Below, piece after piece: positions 12,619-21,534 of a stretch of 64,000 nucleotides of DNA. The notes beneath the pieces are model-generated. The model saw only the letters and a list, made by a program, of their open reading frames with translations, did not search any database and was not told where the DNA came from. The DNA is taken from NCBI RefSeq assembly GCF_026343115.1, contig NZ_JAPEMC010000001.1, positions 558,001 to 622,000 on the forward strand. Direction: 5' to 3'. The stretch is from Streptomyces sp. NBC_00102. GTDB taxonomy: Bacteria > Actinomycetota > Actinomycetes > Streptomycetales > Streptomycetaceae. The position numbers were made by a program, and so were the translations under genes. How positions within the stretch are numbered: the stretch's first letter is position 1; the number at the start of each line of letters is the position of its first letter.

Positions 12619-14835
12619 ATGCGACCCCTTCAGGGCCGGTCCCCCGAACCCGACGATCAGGGCTCCGGGCACGCCCCCCGCCGCGGTGGGCTGCCCGCGG
12701 AGCTGAACACCTTCGTCGGACGCCACGACGATCTCGCCGCCGTCGGCGCGCTGTTGGAGGAGACCCGGCTGGTCACCGTCGTCGGTGTGGCCGGCGTCGG
12801 GAAGACCCGCTGTGCGGTGCGTCTCGCCTCGCTTCTGGAGAAACGGTACTGCCACGGGGTCGGGGTCGCCGACCTCGCCGACCTGGCAGGTCCCGACCTG
12901 CTGGAGCACGCGGTGGTCGACGCGCTGGGCCTGACCGACCACACCCGCAGGCCGCCCCGGACGATCCTGCTGGAACATCTCGCGGGCCGTGAGGTGCTGC
13001 TGGTGCTCGACGGGTACGAACAGCACGTCGATGCCTGCGCGGACCTGGTCCAGGAGCTGCTGCGCCGGGCGCCGCGCCTGCGGGTGCTCGCGGCGGGCCG
13101 GCTCCCGCTGCGGGTGGACGGCGAACGGCTCCATCCGCTCGCGCCGATGGGCGACGAGGACGCGCTGGAGCTGTTCGCCGCCCGGGCGGGTGCGGTACGG
13201 CCCGGCTTCGCGCTCACCGGAGCGGCCCGGGAGACGGTACGGGAGCTGTGCCGGCGGCTGGACGGGATCCCGCTCGCCGTGGAACTCGCCGCCGGACGGA
13301 TGCGGGCGCTCGCGCCGGAGCAGATCCTCCAGCGCCTGGACGACCGCTTCCGGCTGCTGACGGGCGGCAGCCGGAGCGCCCCGCCGCGCCACCAGACCCT
13401 GCGCACCGCGATCGGCTGGAGCCACGAGCTCTGCGCACCCGAGGAACGGCTGCTCTGGGCGCGGCTCTCCGTCTTCGCCGGACAGTTCGACCTGGAGGCG
13501 GCGGAGTACGTCTGCGGCAGCCCGGACCTGCCGGCCGACACCGTGCTGGACGTGCTGGACGCGCTCCTCGCCCAGTCGGTGGTGCTGCGCGAGGACTCCC
13601 CCGCCGGCACCCGTTACCGGCTGCTGGACACGATCCGCGAGTACGGGGCCCAGTGGCTGACGGCCACCGGGGACGCCGAACGCCTCCGGCGACGGCACCG
13701 GGACTGGTTCCTGGGGCTCGCGACCTGGTGCGAACTGGACTGGTTCTCCCCCCGGCAGGAAGTGGTGGCGGCCCGTGTCGAGTGCGAACTCCCCAATCTG
13801 CGCAGGGCGATGGAGTGCTCGATGGAGTCCGCGGACGAGGTCCACCTCGCGCAGTACCTGGCGGGGACCCTCTGGTACTTCTGGGTCGGCTGCGGGCGGC
13901 TGGCCGAGGGCAGGTACTGGCTGGAGCACGTGCTCGACGAGGAGGCCGGCCACGACCCGTCGCGGCTGAAGGCGCAGTGGGTGCTCGGATACGTGGCGGT
14001 GCTCCAGGGCGACGCCATCGGCGCGATCTCCGCGCTCCAGGAGTGCCGGGAGGGCGCGGAGCAGTCCGGGGACGAGACGGCCGCCGCGTACGCGGTGCAC
14101 CGCACGGGCTGTCTGGCTCTCGTCACCGACGACGTGGTGCGCGCCGAGGAGTCGCTGCGGGACGCGCTGGCCCGGTACCGGGAGGTGGGCGAACTCAACA
14201 GCAACGTCCTGATGGCCCAGGTGGAACTGGGCATGGCCCGGGTCTTCCAGGGGGACCTGGAGGACGCCGCCGCCCACTGCCGCGAGGTCGAGGAGATCTG
14301 CGAGGACCACGGGGAGCGGTGGGTCCGGGCGTACGCGCTCTACGTCCTGGCCTTCGTGGCGCTGCGGCAGGACCGCCCCGGGGCGTGCCGCCGGATGGTC
14401 CTGGAGGCGCTGGACACCGGCCGGCGGTTCCACGACCCGCTGGGCGGCGTGCTCTGCCTGGAGCTGCTGGCGCTGCTGACCGTCGTGGAGGGCGACGCGA
14501 CGGAGGCGGCCGTGCTCCAGGGAGCCGCGTCGGCGATCTGGCCGTCCGTGGGGGTGCCGGTCTTCGGCTCGGTCCACTACGGCGCTCCGCGTGCGGAGTG
14601 CGCCGCGCGGGCCCGCGGGAAGCTGGGGGAGGACGCCTACGCCGCCGCCCTGCGCGCCGGGGCGCTGCTCGACTTCGACACCGCGGTAGGGCGGGCGTTG
14701 GCCGGCGGCCGCCCGGGGGCGGCGGGGGACGGCCCGGCGGTGGAGGGCCCGCCCGTGACGGGCGTGCCGGCACCCGGGGAAACGCGAAGGCCCGCCGCCT
14801 CCCGGATGACCGAGAGGGGCGGGCCCGAGCTCTGA
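12619..14835 (+). CDS. STAND-type (NB-ARC/AfsR-like) ATPase with helical repeats, no DNA-binding domain
   Basis: 738 residues from ATG 12619. The ATPase core resembles AfsR and large LuxR regulators: Walker A GVAGVGKT near 57, Walker B EVLLVLDGYE, GIPLAVELAAGRM, and the HQTLRTAIGWSHELC winged-helix segment. After that come TPR-like helices to the end. Neither the OmpR/SARP-type N-terminal domain nor a C-terminal LuxR helix-turn-helix is present, so it is not an obvious transcription factor. It may act through protein partners. Upstream in-frame codons lack a ribosome site; the chosen ATG sits just after a candidate promoter. It is convergent with rpsD. Confidence 0.75.
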   Translation: MRPLQGRSPEPDDQGSGHAPRRGGLPAELNTFVGRHDDLAAVGALLEETRLVTVVGVAGVGKTRCAVRLASLLEKRYCHGVGVADLADLAGPDLLEHAVVDALGLTDHTRRPPRTILLEHLAGREVLLVLDGYEQHVDACADLVQELLRRAPRLRVLAAGRLPLRVDGERLHPLAPMGDEDALELFAARAGAVRPGFALTGAARETVRELCRRLDGIPLAVELAAGRMRALAPEQILQRLDDRFRLLTGGSRSAPPRHQTLRTAIGWSHELCAPEERLLWARLSVFAGQFDLEAAEYVCGSPDLPADTVLDVLDALLAQSVVLREDSPAGTRYRLLDTIREYGAQWLTATGDAERLRRRHRDWFLGLATWCELDWFSPRQEVVAARVECELPNLRRAMECSMESADEVHLAQYLAGTLWYFWVGCGRLAEGRYWLEHVLDEEAGHDPSRLKAQWVLGYVAVLQGDAIGAISALQECREGAEQSGDETAAAYAVHRTGCLALVTDDVVRAEESLRDALARYREVGELNSNVLMAQVELGMARVFQGDLEDAAAHCREVEEICEDHGERWVRAYALYVLAFVALRQDRPGACRRMVLEALDTGRRFHDPLGGVLCLELLALLTVVEGDATEAAVLQGAASAIWPSVGVPVFGSVHYGAPRAECAARARGKLGEDAYAAALRAGALLDFDTAVGRALAGGRPGAAGDGPAVEGPPVTGVPAPGETRRPAASRMTERGGPEL
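14790..14826. terminator. Possible shared terminator between the STAND gene and rpsD
   Basis: Imperfect GC-rich inverted repeat inside the last codons of the STAND gene, about 30 bases past the rpsD stop. Pairing is broken by a few mismatches. Confidence 0.4.
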
Positions 14836-14854
14836 TGCGAGCGCTGCGCCTGGA

Positions 14855-15469
14855 TCAGCGGGCGTAGTACTCGACGACGAGCTGCTCGTCGCAGATGACC
14901 GGGATTTCCTTGCGGTTCGGGTCCCGGTCCAGGCGGAAGGCCAGGGCCTTCAGGTTCACCTGGAGGTAGCGCGGGGTCTCACCGTCGGTGTCGTAACCAC
15001 CCTCGCGGGCCACCTGGAAGGGGACCTTGGAGCGGCTGCGCTCGCGGACCTGGACGACGTCGTCGGGGCGCACGCGGAACGACGGCTTGTCGACCTTGCC
15101 ACCGTTGACCTCGATGTGGCCGTGGACGACCATCTGACGGGCCTGGTAGATGGTGCGGGCGATGCCCGAACGCAGGACCAGGGCGTCGAGGCGGCGCTCC
15201 AGCTCGACGACGAGCGCCTCGCCGGTCTTGCCTTCGGCCTTCTTGGCGCGGTCGTAGGCGCGCGCCATCTGGCGCTCGCTGATGTCGTACTGCGCACGCA
15301 GGCGCTGCTTCTCCAGCAGACGGACCTTGTAGTCCGAGTTCTGCTTGCGGCCACGGCCGTGCTCGCCCGGCGGGTACGGACGCGCTTCGAAGTACTTGAC
15401 AGCCTTGGGCGTCAGAGCGATGCCGAGGGCACGCGACTTCTTGACCTTGGGACGCGACTGGTTAGGCAC
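14855..15469 (-). CDS. rpsD: 30S ribosomal protein S4
   Basis: 204 residues from GTG 15469, opening [15 protein letters not shown], the usual Streptomyces length. GGAGG and GGAG precede the start. It contains the S4 RNA-binding domain ([18 protein letters not shown] region). The N-terminus lacks the four-Cys zinc cluster, so this is the zinc-independent (C-minus) form. S4 binds 16S rRNA early in 30S assembly. The leader is long (over 200 bases to the next gene) and could hold an autoregulatory structure, but I see no recognised element. Confidence 0.97.
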   Translation of the reverse strand: MPNQSRPKVKKSRALGIALTPKAVKYFEARPYPPGEHGRGRKQNSDYKVRLLEKQRLRAQYDISERQMARAYDRAKKAEGKTGEALVVELERRLDALVLRSGIARTIYQARQMVVHGHIEVNGGKVDKPSFRVRPDDVVQVRERSRSKVPFQVAREGGYDTDGETPRYLQVNLKALAFRLDRDPNRKEIPVICDEQLVVEYYAR

Positions 15470-15792
15470 GTTCTCCAGACCTCCGTTGTAGGGGTTTACC
15501 TCAGTGGGGAGATCGCGCGTCTCGCCCTGGGAACACCACACACATCACGGACATCACGAAGCAGCGACGGCACGCACAAGGGTGCCGTAAGCGACGGAAG
15601 GCCGATCTGATCGTGGTCAGCCGCGTCCCAGCGGGCTTGAAAATCGTCGGCTGCCGTCAGCAGGCCGAACGCACACGAACTCGTCTACAGACTACCTGCT
15701 CCGGGAGGGTGCTCGTACCCGGGGCCGGTGTGACCTGTCCCGGACCGCCGCACCGGCGGTCCGCCCCCCGCACGCGCGAGGGGCCCCGGGCG
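15470..15792. other. Gap between rarA and rpsD (rpsD leader/promoter region)
   Basis: About 320 bases without a convincing coding frame. It should carry the rpsD promoter and leader. A 9-bp hairpin at 15742-15762 serves the end of rarA. No clear -35/-10 pair was found. Confidence 0.5.
15742..15762 (-). terminator. Hairpin downstream of rarA
   Basis: Perfect 9-bp stem (15742-15750 with 15754-15762), three-base loop, 30 bases past the rarA stop. Confidence 0.6.
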
Positions 15793-17169
15793 TCAGCGCT
15801 CGCGCGCGCCGGTGTCGCCGCCGGTGCGGCCGAGGCGCACGCGGACCCGGTCGGCCACGTCGGCGTACCTGGCCTCGGCGCCGTACCGGGTGGGGGTGTA
15901 GTACCGGCGGCCCCGGACCGCCTCGGGGGCGTACTCCTGGGCGGCGATGGCGCCGGGGACGTCGTGCGGGTAGACGTACCCCTGGGCGTGCCCCAGTTTG
16001 GCGGCTCCCGCGTAGTGGCCGTCACGCAGATGGGCGGGGACAGGGCCGGCCATTCCCTTCCGGATGTCCTCGCGGGCGGCCATGATCGCCAGGGTGGCCG
16101 CGTTCGACTTGGGGGCGAGGGCCAGGGCGATGGTGGCGTGGCTGAGGGTGAGGGCCGCCTCGGGGAAGCCGATCAGGGCGACCGCCTGGGCGGCGGCGAC
16201 GGCCGTCGGCAGCGCGGTCGGGTCGGCCAGCCCGATGTCCTCACTGGCCGAGATCATCAGCCGGCGGGCGATGAACCGGGGGTCCTCCCCCGCCTCGATC
16301 ATGCGCGCCAGGTAGTGCAGTGCCGCGTCCACGTCCGAGCCCCGGATCGACTTGATCAGGGCGCTCGCCACGTCGTAGTGCTGGTCGCCGTCCCGGTCGT
16401 ACCGTACGGCGGCCTGGTCGACGGTCTCCTCGACGGTCGAGAGGGTGATCTCCGCCTCGTGCTTGGCCAGGGCTGCCCCGGCGGCGGCCTCCAGCGCGGT
16501 GAGCACGCGGCGGGCGTCGCCGCCCGCGATGCGCAGCAGATGCTCCTCCGCGTCCTCGGGGAGGGTCAGGGCGGAGCCGAGACCGCGTTCGTCGGTGAGT
16601 GCGCGGCGCAGCAGGGCACGCAGGTCGTCCTCTTCGAGGGACTCCAGGGTGAGCAGCAGGGAGCGCGACAGCAGCGGCGAGATGATCGAGAAGTGGGGGT
16701 TCTCGGTGGTCGCCGCGATCAGCGTGACCCAGCGGTTCTCGACGGCGGGGAGCAGGGAGTCCTGCTGGGCCTTGGAGAAGCGGTGGATCTCGTCGAGGAA
16801 GAGGACGGTCTCCTTGCCGAAGCCGCCGGAGGCCCGCCGGGCGCCGTCGATGACGGCCCGGACCTCCTTGACGCCCGCGGTGATCGCCGAGAGTTCGACG
16901 AACCGCTTGTTGGTGGCCTTGCTGACCACGTAGGCGAGGGTGGTCTTGCCGGTGCCGGGCGGCCCCCAGAGGATCACCGAGGACGGGCCGGCCGGACCGC
17001 CGCCGGCCTCGCCGACGAGCCTGCGCAGTGGGGAGCCCTGCTTCAGCAGGTGCTGCTGGCCGACCACCTCGTCCAGGACCCGGGGGCGCATCCGGACAGC
17101 GAGGGGGCTGCTCGACGGGTCCTTCTCCTGGCGTTCTTCGGCTGCTGCGGTAAAAAGATCGGGCTCCAC
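15793..17169 (-). CDS. rarA: Replication-associated recombination ATPase RarA/MgsA
   Basis: AAA+ clamp-loader-like ATPase that acts at stalled replication forks. 458 residues from GTG 17169. It opens EPDLFTAA and then [17 protein letters not shown], the family signature. Walker A is [12 protein letters not shown], Walker B is [16 protein letters not shown] (DEIHR), sensor 1 is [10 protein letters not shown], and the C-terminal tetramerisation domain has [15 protein letters not shown] longer frame (start at 17271) adds 34 unlikely residues. Little ribosome-site signal is seen ahead of the GTG. Confidence 0.95.
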   Translation of the reverse strand: MEPDLFTAAAEERQEKDPSSSPLAVRMRPRVLDEVVGQQHLLKQGSPLRRLVGEAGGGPAGPSSVILWGPPGTGKTTLAYVVSKATNKRFVELSAITAGVKEVRAVIDGARRASGGFGKETVLFLDEIHRFSKAQQDSLLPAVENRWVTLIAATTENPHFSIISPLLSRSLLLTLESLEEDDLRALLRRALTDERGLGSALTLPEDAEEHLLRIAGGDARRVLTALEAAAGAALAKHEAEITLSTVEETVDQAAVRYDRDGDQHYDVASALIKSIRGSDVDAALHYLARMIEAGEDPRFIARRLMISASEDIGLADPTALPTAVAAAQAVALIGFPEAALTLSHATIALALAPKSNAATLAIMAAREDIRKGMAGPVPAHLRDGHYAGAAKLGHAQGYVYPHDVPGAIAAQEYAPEAVRGRRYYTPTRYGAEARYADVADRVRVRLGRTGGDTGARER

Positions 17170-17243
17170 GCAAGGAAGCCTAAGCCACCGCACCGACAGC
17201 GCGGCGGGCCCGGCCACCGGTGTGGGCGCCGCGTGACGCCGGA

Positions 17244-17295
17244 CGCCCGGGGCACTCCCCCGGGCGCGCACACCCGCGGCCGGGCCCCCCGCGGG
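17244..17295 (-). terminator. Hairpins downstream of the VKOR-family gene
   Basis: Two GC-rich hairpins just past the stop: 17273-17279 with 17289-17295 (7 bp) and 17244-17252 with 17258-17266 (9 bp). Confidence 0.55.
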
Positions 17296-17301
17296 CGCCG
17301 G

Positions 17302-17937
17302 TCAGCTGGTCCAGAAGTCCCACCAGCGGGTCAGGATCAGCATGCCGATGATGCCGATCCAGAGCACCGGGGGCGCCCAGTGGAACTCGGTGAGGGCGTT
17401 CCGCAGCCAGGAGGGCGCGGGCAGGATGCGGTGCTTCACGTTGTGGATGGTGACGTAGCAGAACATGGTGATCGTGGCGACCCAGGCCAGGCAGCACCAG
17501 AGGCAGAGCGAGTTGATGTTGTACAGCGACTGGTACTGGAGCCAGGTGCAGAAGCCGACGCCGAAGAGGGTGCCGGCGTTCAGGCCGAGCCAGTACCAGG
17601 AGCGGAAGCGGGCTCCGGCGAGCAGGGCCATGCCGATGCCGATCACGATGGAGTAGGAGACGAGCCCGATCATCGGGTTCGGGAACCCGAAGGCGGCGGC
17701 CTGCTCGCTCTTCATCACGTTGCCGCAGGCGACCACCGGGTTCAGGCTGCAGCCCGGGGTGAAACTCGGGTCTTCCAGGAGCTTGAACTTGTCGATGGTG
17801 ATGACCCAGGAGGCCAGCAGTCCGGCCGCTCCCGTGATCACCAGCAGCAGAGCGAGGGCGCGGCCGCTCCCGATGGTCCTTCCACCGCCGCCCTCGGCCT
17901 GGGTCGAGGAGTGGTGATCTACCGCTGCAGTCGTCAT
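17302..17937 (-). CDS. Vitamin K epoxide reductase (VKOR) family membrane protein
   Basis: 211 residues from ATG 17937. Four to five membrane segments and the VKOR cysteines: the loop pair in GCSLNPVVACG and the active-site CLWC in NINSLCLWCCLAW. Bacterial VKORs reoxidise a DsbA-like partner using quinones, giving exported disulfides; no thioredoxin domain is fused here. A DsbA-like protein occurs at 61454-61969, but it has no signal peptide, so a partnership is only a guess. The longer frame upstream (to 18144) is Arg/Pro-rich and unlikely. Confidence 0.85.
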   Translation of the reverse strand: MTTAAVDHHSSTQAEGGGGRTIGSGRALALLLVITGAAGLLASWVITIDKFKLLEDPSFTPGCSLNPVVACGNVMKSEQAAAFGFPNPMIGLVSYSIVIGIGMALLAGARFRSWYWLGLNAGTLFGVGFCTWLQYQSLYNINSLCLWCCLAWVATITMFCYVTIHNVKHRILPAPSWLRNALTEFHWAPPVLWIGIIGMLILTRWWDFWTS

Positions 17938-18256
17938 ATCGCCGTTCCATCGCTGAGTGTCCGACCGGGCACGGTCATTCTGCCGTACCACCGTTCGGGT
18001 CTTCCGTTCGATCCGCATAAGGACGTGCGACGGCCGGGCGCTCTTCCTCGCCGGTACGGGCGGGGTCCACGGCTCTGGCGTGGCGGAACAGCACCGGAGC
18101 GGCGGATCGGGGTCCTTCGGATTCGCGCCGGAGGTACGGGCCACAATCGCCCTGGCGAATGACGCGGGGAACGCGGGATTGACAGCGCACCGGTCGAGCG
18201 CGGGCGCCCACCGGCGGTGCGCGCTCCCGGTCGCGCACCGCTCAGTCCCGCGGACA
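17938..18256. other. Gap upstream of the VKOR gene
   Basis: About 320 bases with no credible gene on either strand. It presumably contains the VKOR-gene promoter. The hisS terminator begins at its right edge. Confidence 0.45.
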
Positions 18257-18330
18257 CGCCGAGGGGCGGCCCGGTCCTTGGACCGTGCCGCGCCGAGGGG
18301 CGGCCCGGTCCTTGGACCGTGCCGCCCCTC
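18257..18330 (-). terminator. hisS terminator with a duplicated 34-bp unit
   Basis: A 34-bp sequence occurs twice in direct tandem (18257-18290 and 18291-18324). The second copy pairs with the following GCCGCCCCTC to form a near-perfect 17-bp hairpin of the GAGGGGCGGC...GCCGCCCCTC type. It lies about 35 bases past the hisS stop. Confidence 0.75.
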
Positions 18331-18363
18331 GTACGCCGTACCCGTACGGTCCCGCGGTGTCGC

Positions 18364-19626
18364 TCAGGCGAGGCGCTCGCGCACCGCGTCGGCGATCCCG
18401 TCCAGCGGCACCGCCGTCTGCTCGCCCGACTCCATGTCCTTGAGCTGGACGACGCCCTCGGCGAGGTCGCGCTCGCCGGCGACGATCGTGTACCGCGCCC
18501 CCGAGCGGTTGGCGCTCTTCATCGCGCCCTTGAGGCCGCGCGAGCCGAACGCGAAGTCGGCGGCGATCCCGTCCTTGCGCAGCGCGGTGACCACGCCGAA
18601 GAGCACCCGGCGGGCCTCCTCGCCCAGCGGCACGGCGTACACGCTGGTGACGGCGGGGATGTCCAGCTCGATGCCCTCGGCCTCCAGGGCCAGCACCGTG
18701 CGGTCCACGCCCAGCGCCCAGCCGACGGACGGCAGCGCGGGGCCGCCGATCATCTCGGAGAGGCCGTCGTACCGGCCGCCGCCGCCCACCGCCGACTGCG
18801 AGCCCAGTCCGTCGTGGACGAACTCGAAGGTGGTGCGGGTGTAGTAGTCGAGGCCGCGGACGAGCTTCTCGTCGTCCTCGAACGCGACCCCGGCGGCGGT
18901 CAGCAGCCCCCGCACCTCCTCGTGGTACGCCTTGCAGGCGTCGCAGAGGTGGTCGCCGAGCTTGGGGGCCCCGGCCAACTGCTTCTGCACCTCGGGCCGC
19001 TTGTCGTCGAGCACCCGCAGCGGGTTGATCTCGATGCGGCGGCGGGTCTCCTCGTCCAGGTCGAGATCGCGCAGGAAGCCCTGGAGCGCCTCGCGGAAGA
19101 CGGGACGGCACTCCTTGTCGCCGAGCGAGTTGAGCAGGATGCGGAACCCGGTCAGCCCCAGCGAGCGGTACGCCTGGTCGGCCAGGATGATCAGCTCGGC
19201 GTCGAGCACCGGGTCCTCGGCGCCGATGGCCTCGGCACCGACCTGCGAGAAGTGGCGGTAGCGGCCCTTCTGCGGACGCTCGTAGCGGTAGTACGAGCCG
19301 GAGTACCAGAGCTTGACCGGCAGGTTCCCGGCCTTGTGGAGGTTGGCCTCCAGCGCGGCGCGCAGCACGGAGGCGGTGCCCTCGGGACGCAGCGCGAGCT
19401 CGTCGCCGCCCTTGGTGGTGAGGGTGTACATCTCCTTGGTGACGATGTCGGTGGACTCGCCGACGCCGCGGGCGAAGAGGTTCACGTCCTCGAAGCCCGG
19501 GGTCTCGATGTAGCCGTACCCGGAGCTGCGCAGCGGGGCGGAGATGGCCTCACGGACCGCCAGGAACTTCGCGGAGTCCGGCGGGATGAGGTCGTAGGTG
19601 CCCTTGGGGGCCTGGAAAGTGCTCAC
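18364..19626 (-). CDS. hisS: Histidyl-tRNA synthetase
   Basis: Charges tRNA-His. 420 residues from GTG 19626. Class II motif 1 is near the N-terminus ([15 protein letters not shown]), motif 2 is in the [16 protein letters not shown] stretch, the histidine-A motif is [11 protein letters not shown], and motif 3 is in [15 protein letters not shown] sequence ([10 protein letters not shown]). C-terminal anticodon-binding domain present. It starts 15 bases after the metallo-hydrolase gene, so the two are probably one transcript. Confidence 0.97.
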   Translation of the reverse strand: MSTFQAPKGTYDLIPPDSAKFLAVREAISAPLRSSGYGYIETPGFEDVNLFARGVGESTDIVTKEMYTLTTKGGDELALRPEGTASVLRAALEANLHKAGNLPVKLWYSGSYYRYERPQKGRYRHFSQVGAEAIGAEDPVLDAELIILADQAYRSLGLTGFRILLNSLGDKECRPVFREALQGFLRDLDLDEETRRRIEINPLRVLDDKRPEVQKQLAGAPKLGDHLCDACKAYHEEVRGLLTAAGVAFEDDEKLVRGLDYYTRTTFEFVHDGLGSQSAVGGGGRYDGLSEMIGGPALPSVGWALGVDRTVLALEAEGIELDIPAVTSVYAVPLGEEARRVLFGVVTALRKDGIAADFAFGSRGLKGAMKSANRSGARYTIVAGERDLAEGVVQLKDMESGEQTAVPLDGIADAVRERLA

Positions 19627-19641
19627 AGGAAGATCTTCTCG

Positions 19642-20328
19642 TCACATTCCTCGGCGCGGCGCGTCCAGCCCGTTCAGGAACGGGTTGGCGGCGCGCTCGC
19701 GGCCGATGGTGGTCTGGGGGCCGTGGCCGGACAGCACCACGGTCGAGTCGTCGAGCGGCAGGCACACGCGGGCCAGCGACTCGAGCAGCTCGGCGTGGTC
19801 GCCGCCGGGCAGGTCGGTGCGTCCGACGGAGCCGGCGAAGAGCAGGTCGCCCGAGAAGAGGACCGGCGGTACGTCGCCGGCCTCGGGCATCCTGAACGTC
19901 ACCGACCCCTTCGTATGGCCGGGCGCGTGCGCGACGCCGAACTCCATCCCGGCCAGCTCCAGACGCGCGCCGTCGCTGAGTTCCTTCACGTCGTCCGGCT
20001 CACCGATGGTCAGCTCGCCCATGAGCGGCATCCCGATGGAGCGGCCGAGGGCCTTCTCCGGGTCGCTCATCATGTAGCGGTCCTCGGGGTGGATCCAGGC
20101 GGGCACGTCGTGGGAGCCGCAGAGCGGGACGACGGAGGCGACGTGGTCGATGTGTCCGTGGGTGAGCACGACCGCGACGGGCTTGAGCCGATGCTTCCTG
20201 AGCGCGTCCTCGACTCCCTGGGTGGCCTGGTGGCCGGGGTCGATGATCACGCACTCCTCGCCGGCGGCGGGGGCGACCAGATAGCAGTTGGTCCCCCAGG
20301 CCCCGGCGGGGAACCCGGCAATGAGCAC
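19642..20328 (-). CDS. Metallo-beta-lactamase-fold hydrolase (glyoxalase II-like)
   Basis: 228 residues from GTG 20328, with AAGGA ahead. It has the zinc motif THGHIDH, HAPGHTKGS, FSGDLLFAGSVGR and a final SGHGPQTT, the full set of ligands for a binuclear glyoxalase II-type hydrolase. Streptomyces use mycothiol rather than glutathione, so a glutathione thioester substrate is unlikely; the real substrate is unknown. It heads the hisS transcript and is divergent from the cyclophilin gene (150 bases). Confidence 0.88.
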   Translation of the reverse strand: MLIAGFPAGAWGTNCYLVAPAAGEECVIIDPGHQATQGVEDALRKHRLKPVAVVLTHGHIDHVASVVPLCGSHDVPAWIHPEDRYMMSDPEKALGRSIGMPLMGELTIGEPDDVKELSDGARLELAGMEFGVAHAPGHTKGSVTFRMPEAGDVPPVLFSGDLLFAGSVGRTDLPGGDHAELLESLARVCLPLDDSTVVLSGHGPQTTIGRERAANPFLNGLDAPRRGM

Positions 20329-20478
20329 GATCGTCCTTCGTTCGGTCCGGCGGAAAAGGGGCCGCGGCAGTCCGCGCGGCAGATCAGAGCCTACCGGCGC
20401 TCCTCATTCCACAGCTAACCCATATACGGTACGGGCAGCCCAGCCCCCACCCATACGAACGTACAAGGAGACCAACCG

Positions 20479-21276
20479 GTGGTCAGCAGCGATCAGCGGC
20501 GGCGGCAGCTCGCCCGGGAGAAGTACGAGCGGCAGCAGCAGCGGCGGGAGGAAGCGCGCCGGCGCACCCGGCGACTCACCGCGATAATCTCCTCCGCGGT
20601 TGCCTTGGTCGCCGTCATAGGCGTGGTCACCTACGTGACCGTCGGGAACGACGACGACAGCGACAAGAAGCCCGCCGCCGCGGCGAGTTCCCCGGCGGCC
20701 GAGTCCGCGTCCCCGTCGCCCTCCGCGAGCGAGAGCCCGGAGCCCAAGGTCACGATCGACAAGACGGCCACGTACGCGATGTCCGTCAAGACGAGCCAGG
20801 GCGACCTGAAGTTCACCATGGACGCCGCGAAGACCCCGCACACGGCGAACTCGTTCAAGTACCTCGCCGACAAGGGCTTCTTCGACGGTACGAAGTGCCA
20901 CCGCCTGGTGACGGAGGGCATATTCGTCCTCCAGTGCGGCGACCCCAACGGCGACGGCACCGGCGGTCCCGGCTACACGATCCCGGACGAGAACCTCGAC
21001 GCCCTCGGCAAGGCGGGCGCCGACGGCACGGTGACGTTCCCGGCGGGCACCGTCGCGATGGCCAACACGGGCCAGGAGCACACCGGCGGCAGCCAGTACT
21101 TCCTCGTGTACAAGGACTCCAAGCTGCCCCCGACGTACACCCCGTTCGGCACCATGGACGCCGCCTCGCTGAAGAACGTGCAGGCGATCGCCAAGGCCGG
21201 TGTCACCGGCGGTGCCACCGACGGTGCGCCGGCGAAGGCCGTGGACGTGTCGAAGGTGACCGTCGACAAGGAGTGA
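20479..21276 (+). CDS. Membrane-anchored cyclophilin-type peptidyl-prolyl isomerase
   Basis: 265 residues from GTG 20479, with AAGGAG 8 bases ahead. A highly charged, Arg/Gln-rich cytoplasmic start (about 35 residues) precedes one membrane segment (about 36-58), a Ser/Ala/Pro linker, and then a cyclophilin domain with FDGTKCHRL (catalytic Arg), VLQCGDPNGDGTGGPGY and GGSQYFLVYKD. It likely helps exported proteins fold at the outer face of the membrane. Terminator at 21291-21331. Confidence 0.88.
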   Translation: MVSSDQRRRQLAREKYERQQQRREEARRRTRRLTAIISSAVALVAVIGVVTYVTVGNDDDSDKKPAAAASSPAAESASPSPSASESPEPKVTIDKTATYAMSVKTSQGDLKFTMDAAKTPHTANSFKYLADKGFFDGTKCHRLVTEGIFVLQCGDPNGDGTGGPGYTIPDENLDALGKAGADGTVTFPAGTVAMANTGQEHTGGSQYFLVYKDSKLPPTYTPFGTMDAASLKNVQAIAKAGVTGGATDGAPAKAVDVSKVTVDKE

Positions 21277-21290
21277 CCCACCCCGCTCCG

Positions 21291-21331
21291 CGGAGCCCCG
21301 GCGGCCTGTCTTCCCGGCCGCCGGGGCTCCG
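21291..21331 (+). terminator. Terminator of the cyclophilin gene
   Basis: Perfect 16-bp stem (21291-21306 with 21316-21331), 9-base loop, 14 bases after the stop. Confidence 0.85.
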
Positions 21332-21534
21332 TGTTGTCGAAAATGCCCGGTACGGACGTCCGAACCTGCCCGGACCGGCCCGGACCGGAGAAATCCAGCC
21401 GTGCTGAGTGCGGACAGCCGGGCCGCCGGTCGCCTAGATTGTCGGGGTGCAGGGCGGGCGCTGCCCGCCCCAGGAAACTGTGGACGATGCCCGGGGGGTC
21501 CACCCCCTCGCAGGCATCAGGTGGAGGAGGCGCT

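Noticed and set aside
12319..14577. Minus-strand open frame of 752 codons opposite the STAND ATPase
   Set aside because: Antisense shadow; the plus strand has Walker motifs and good codon use.
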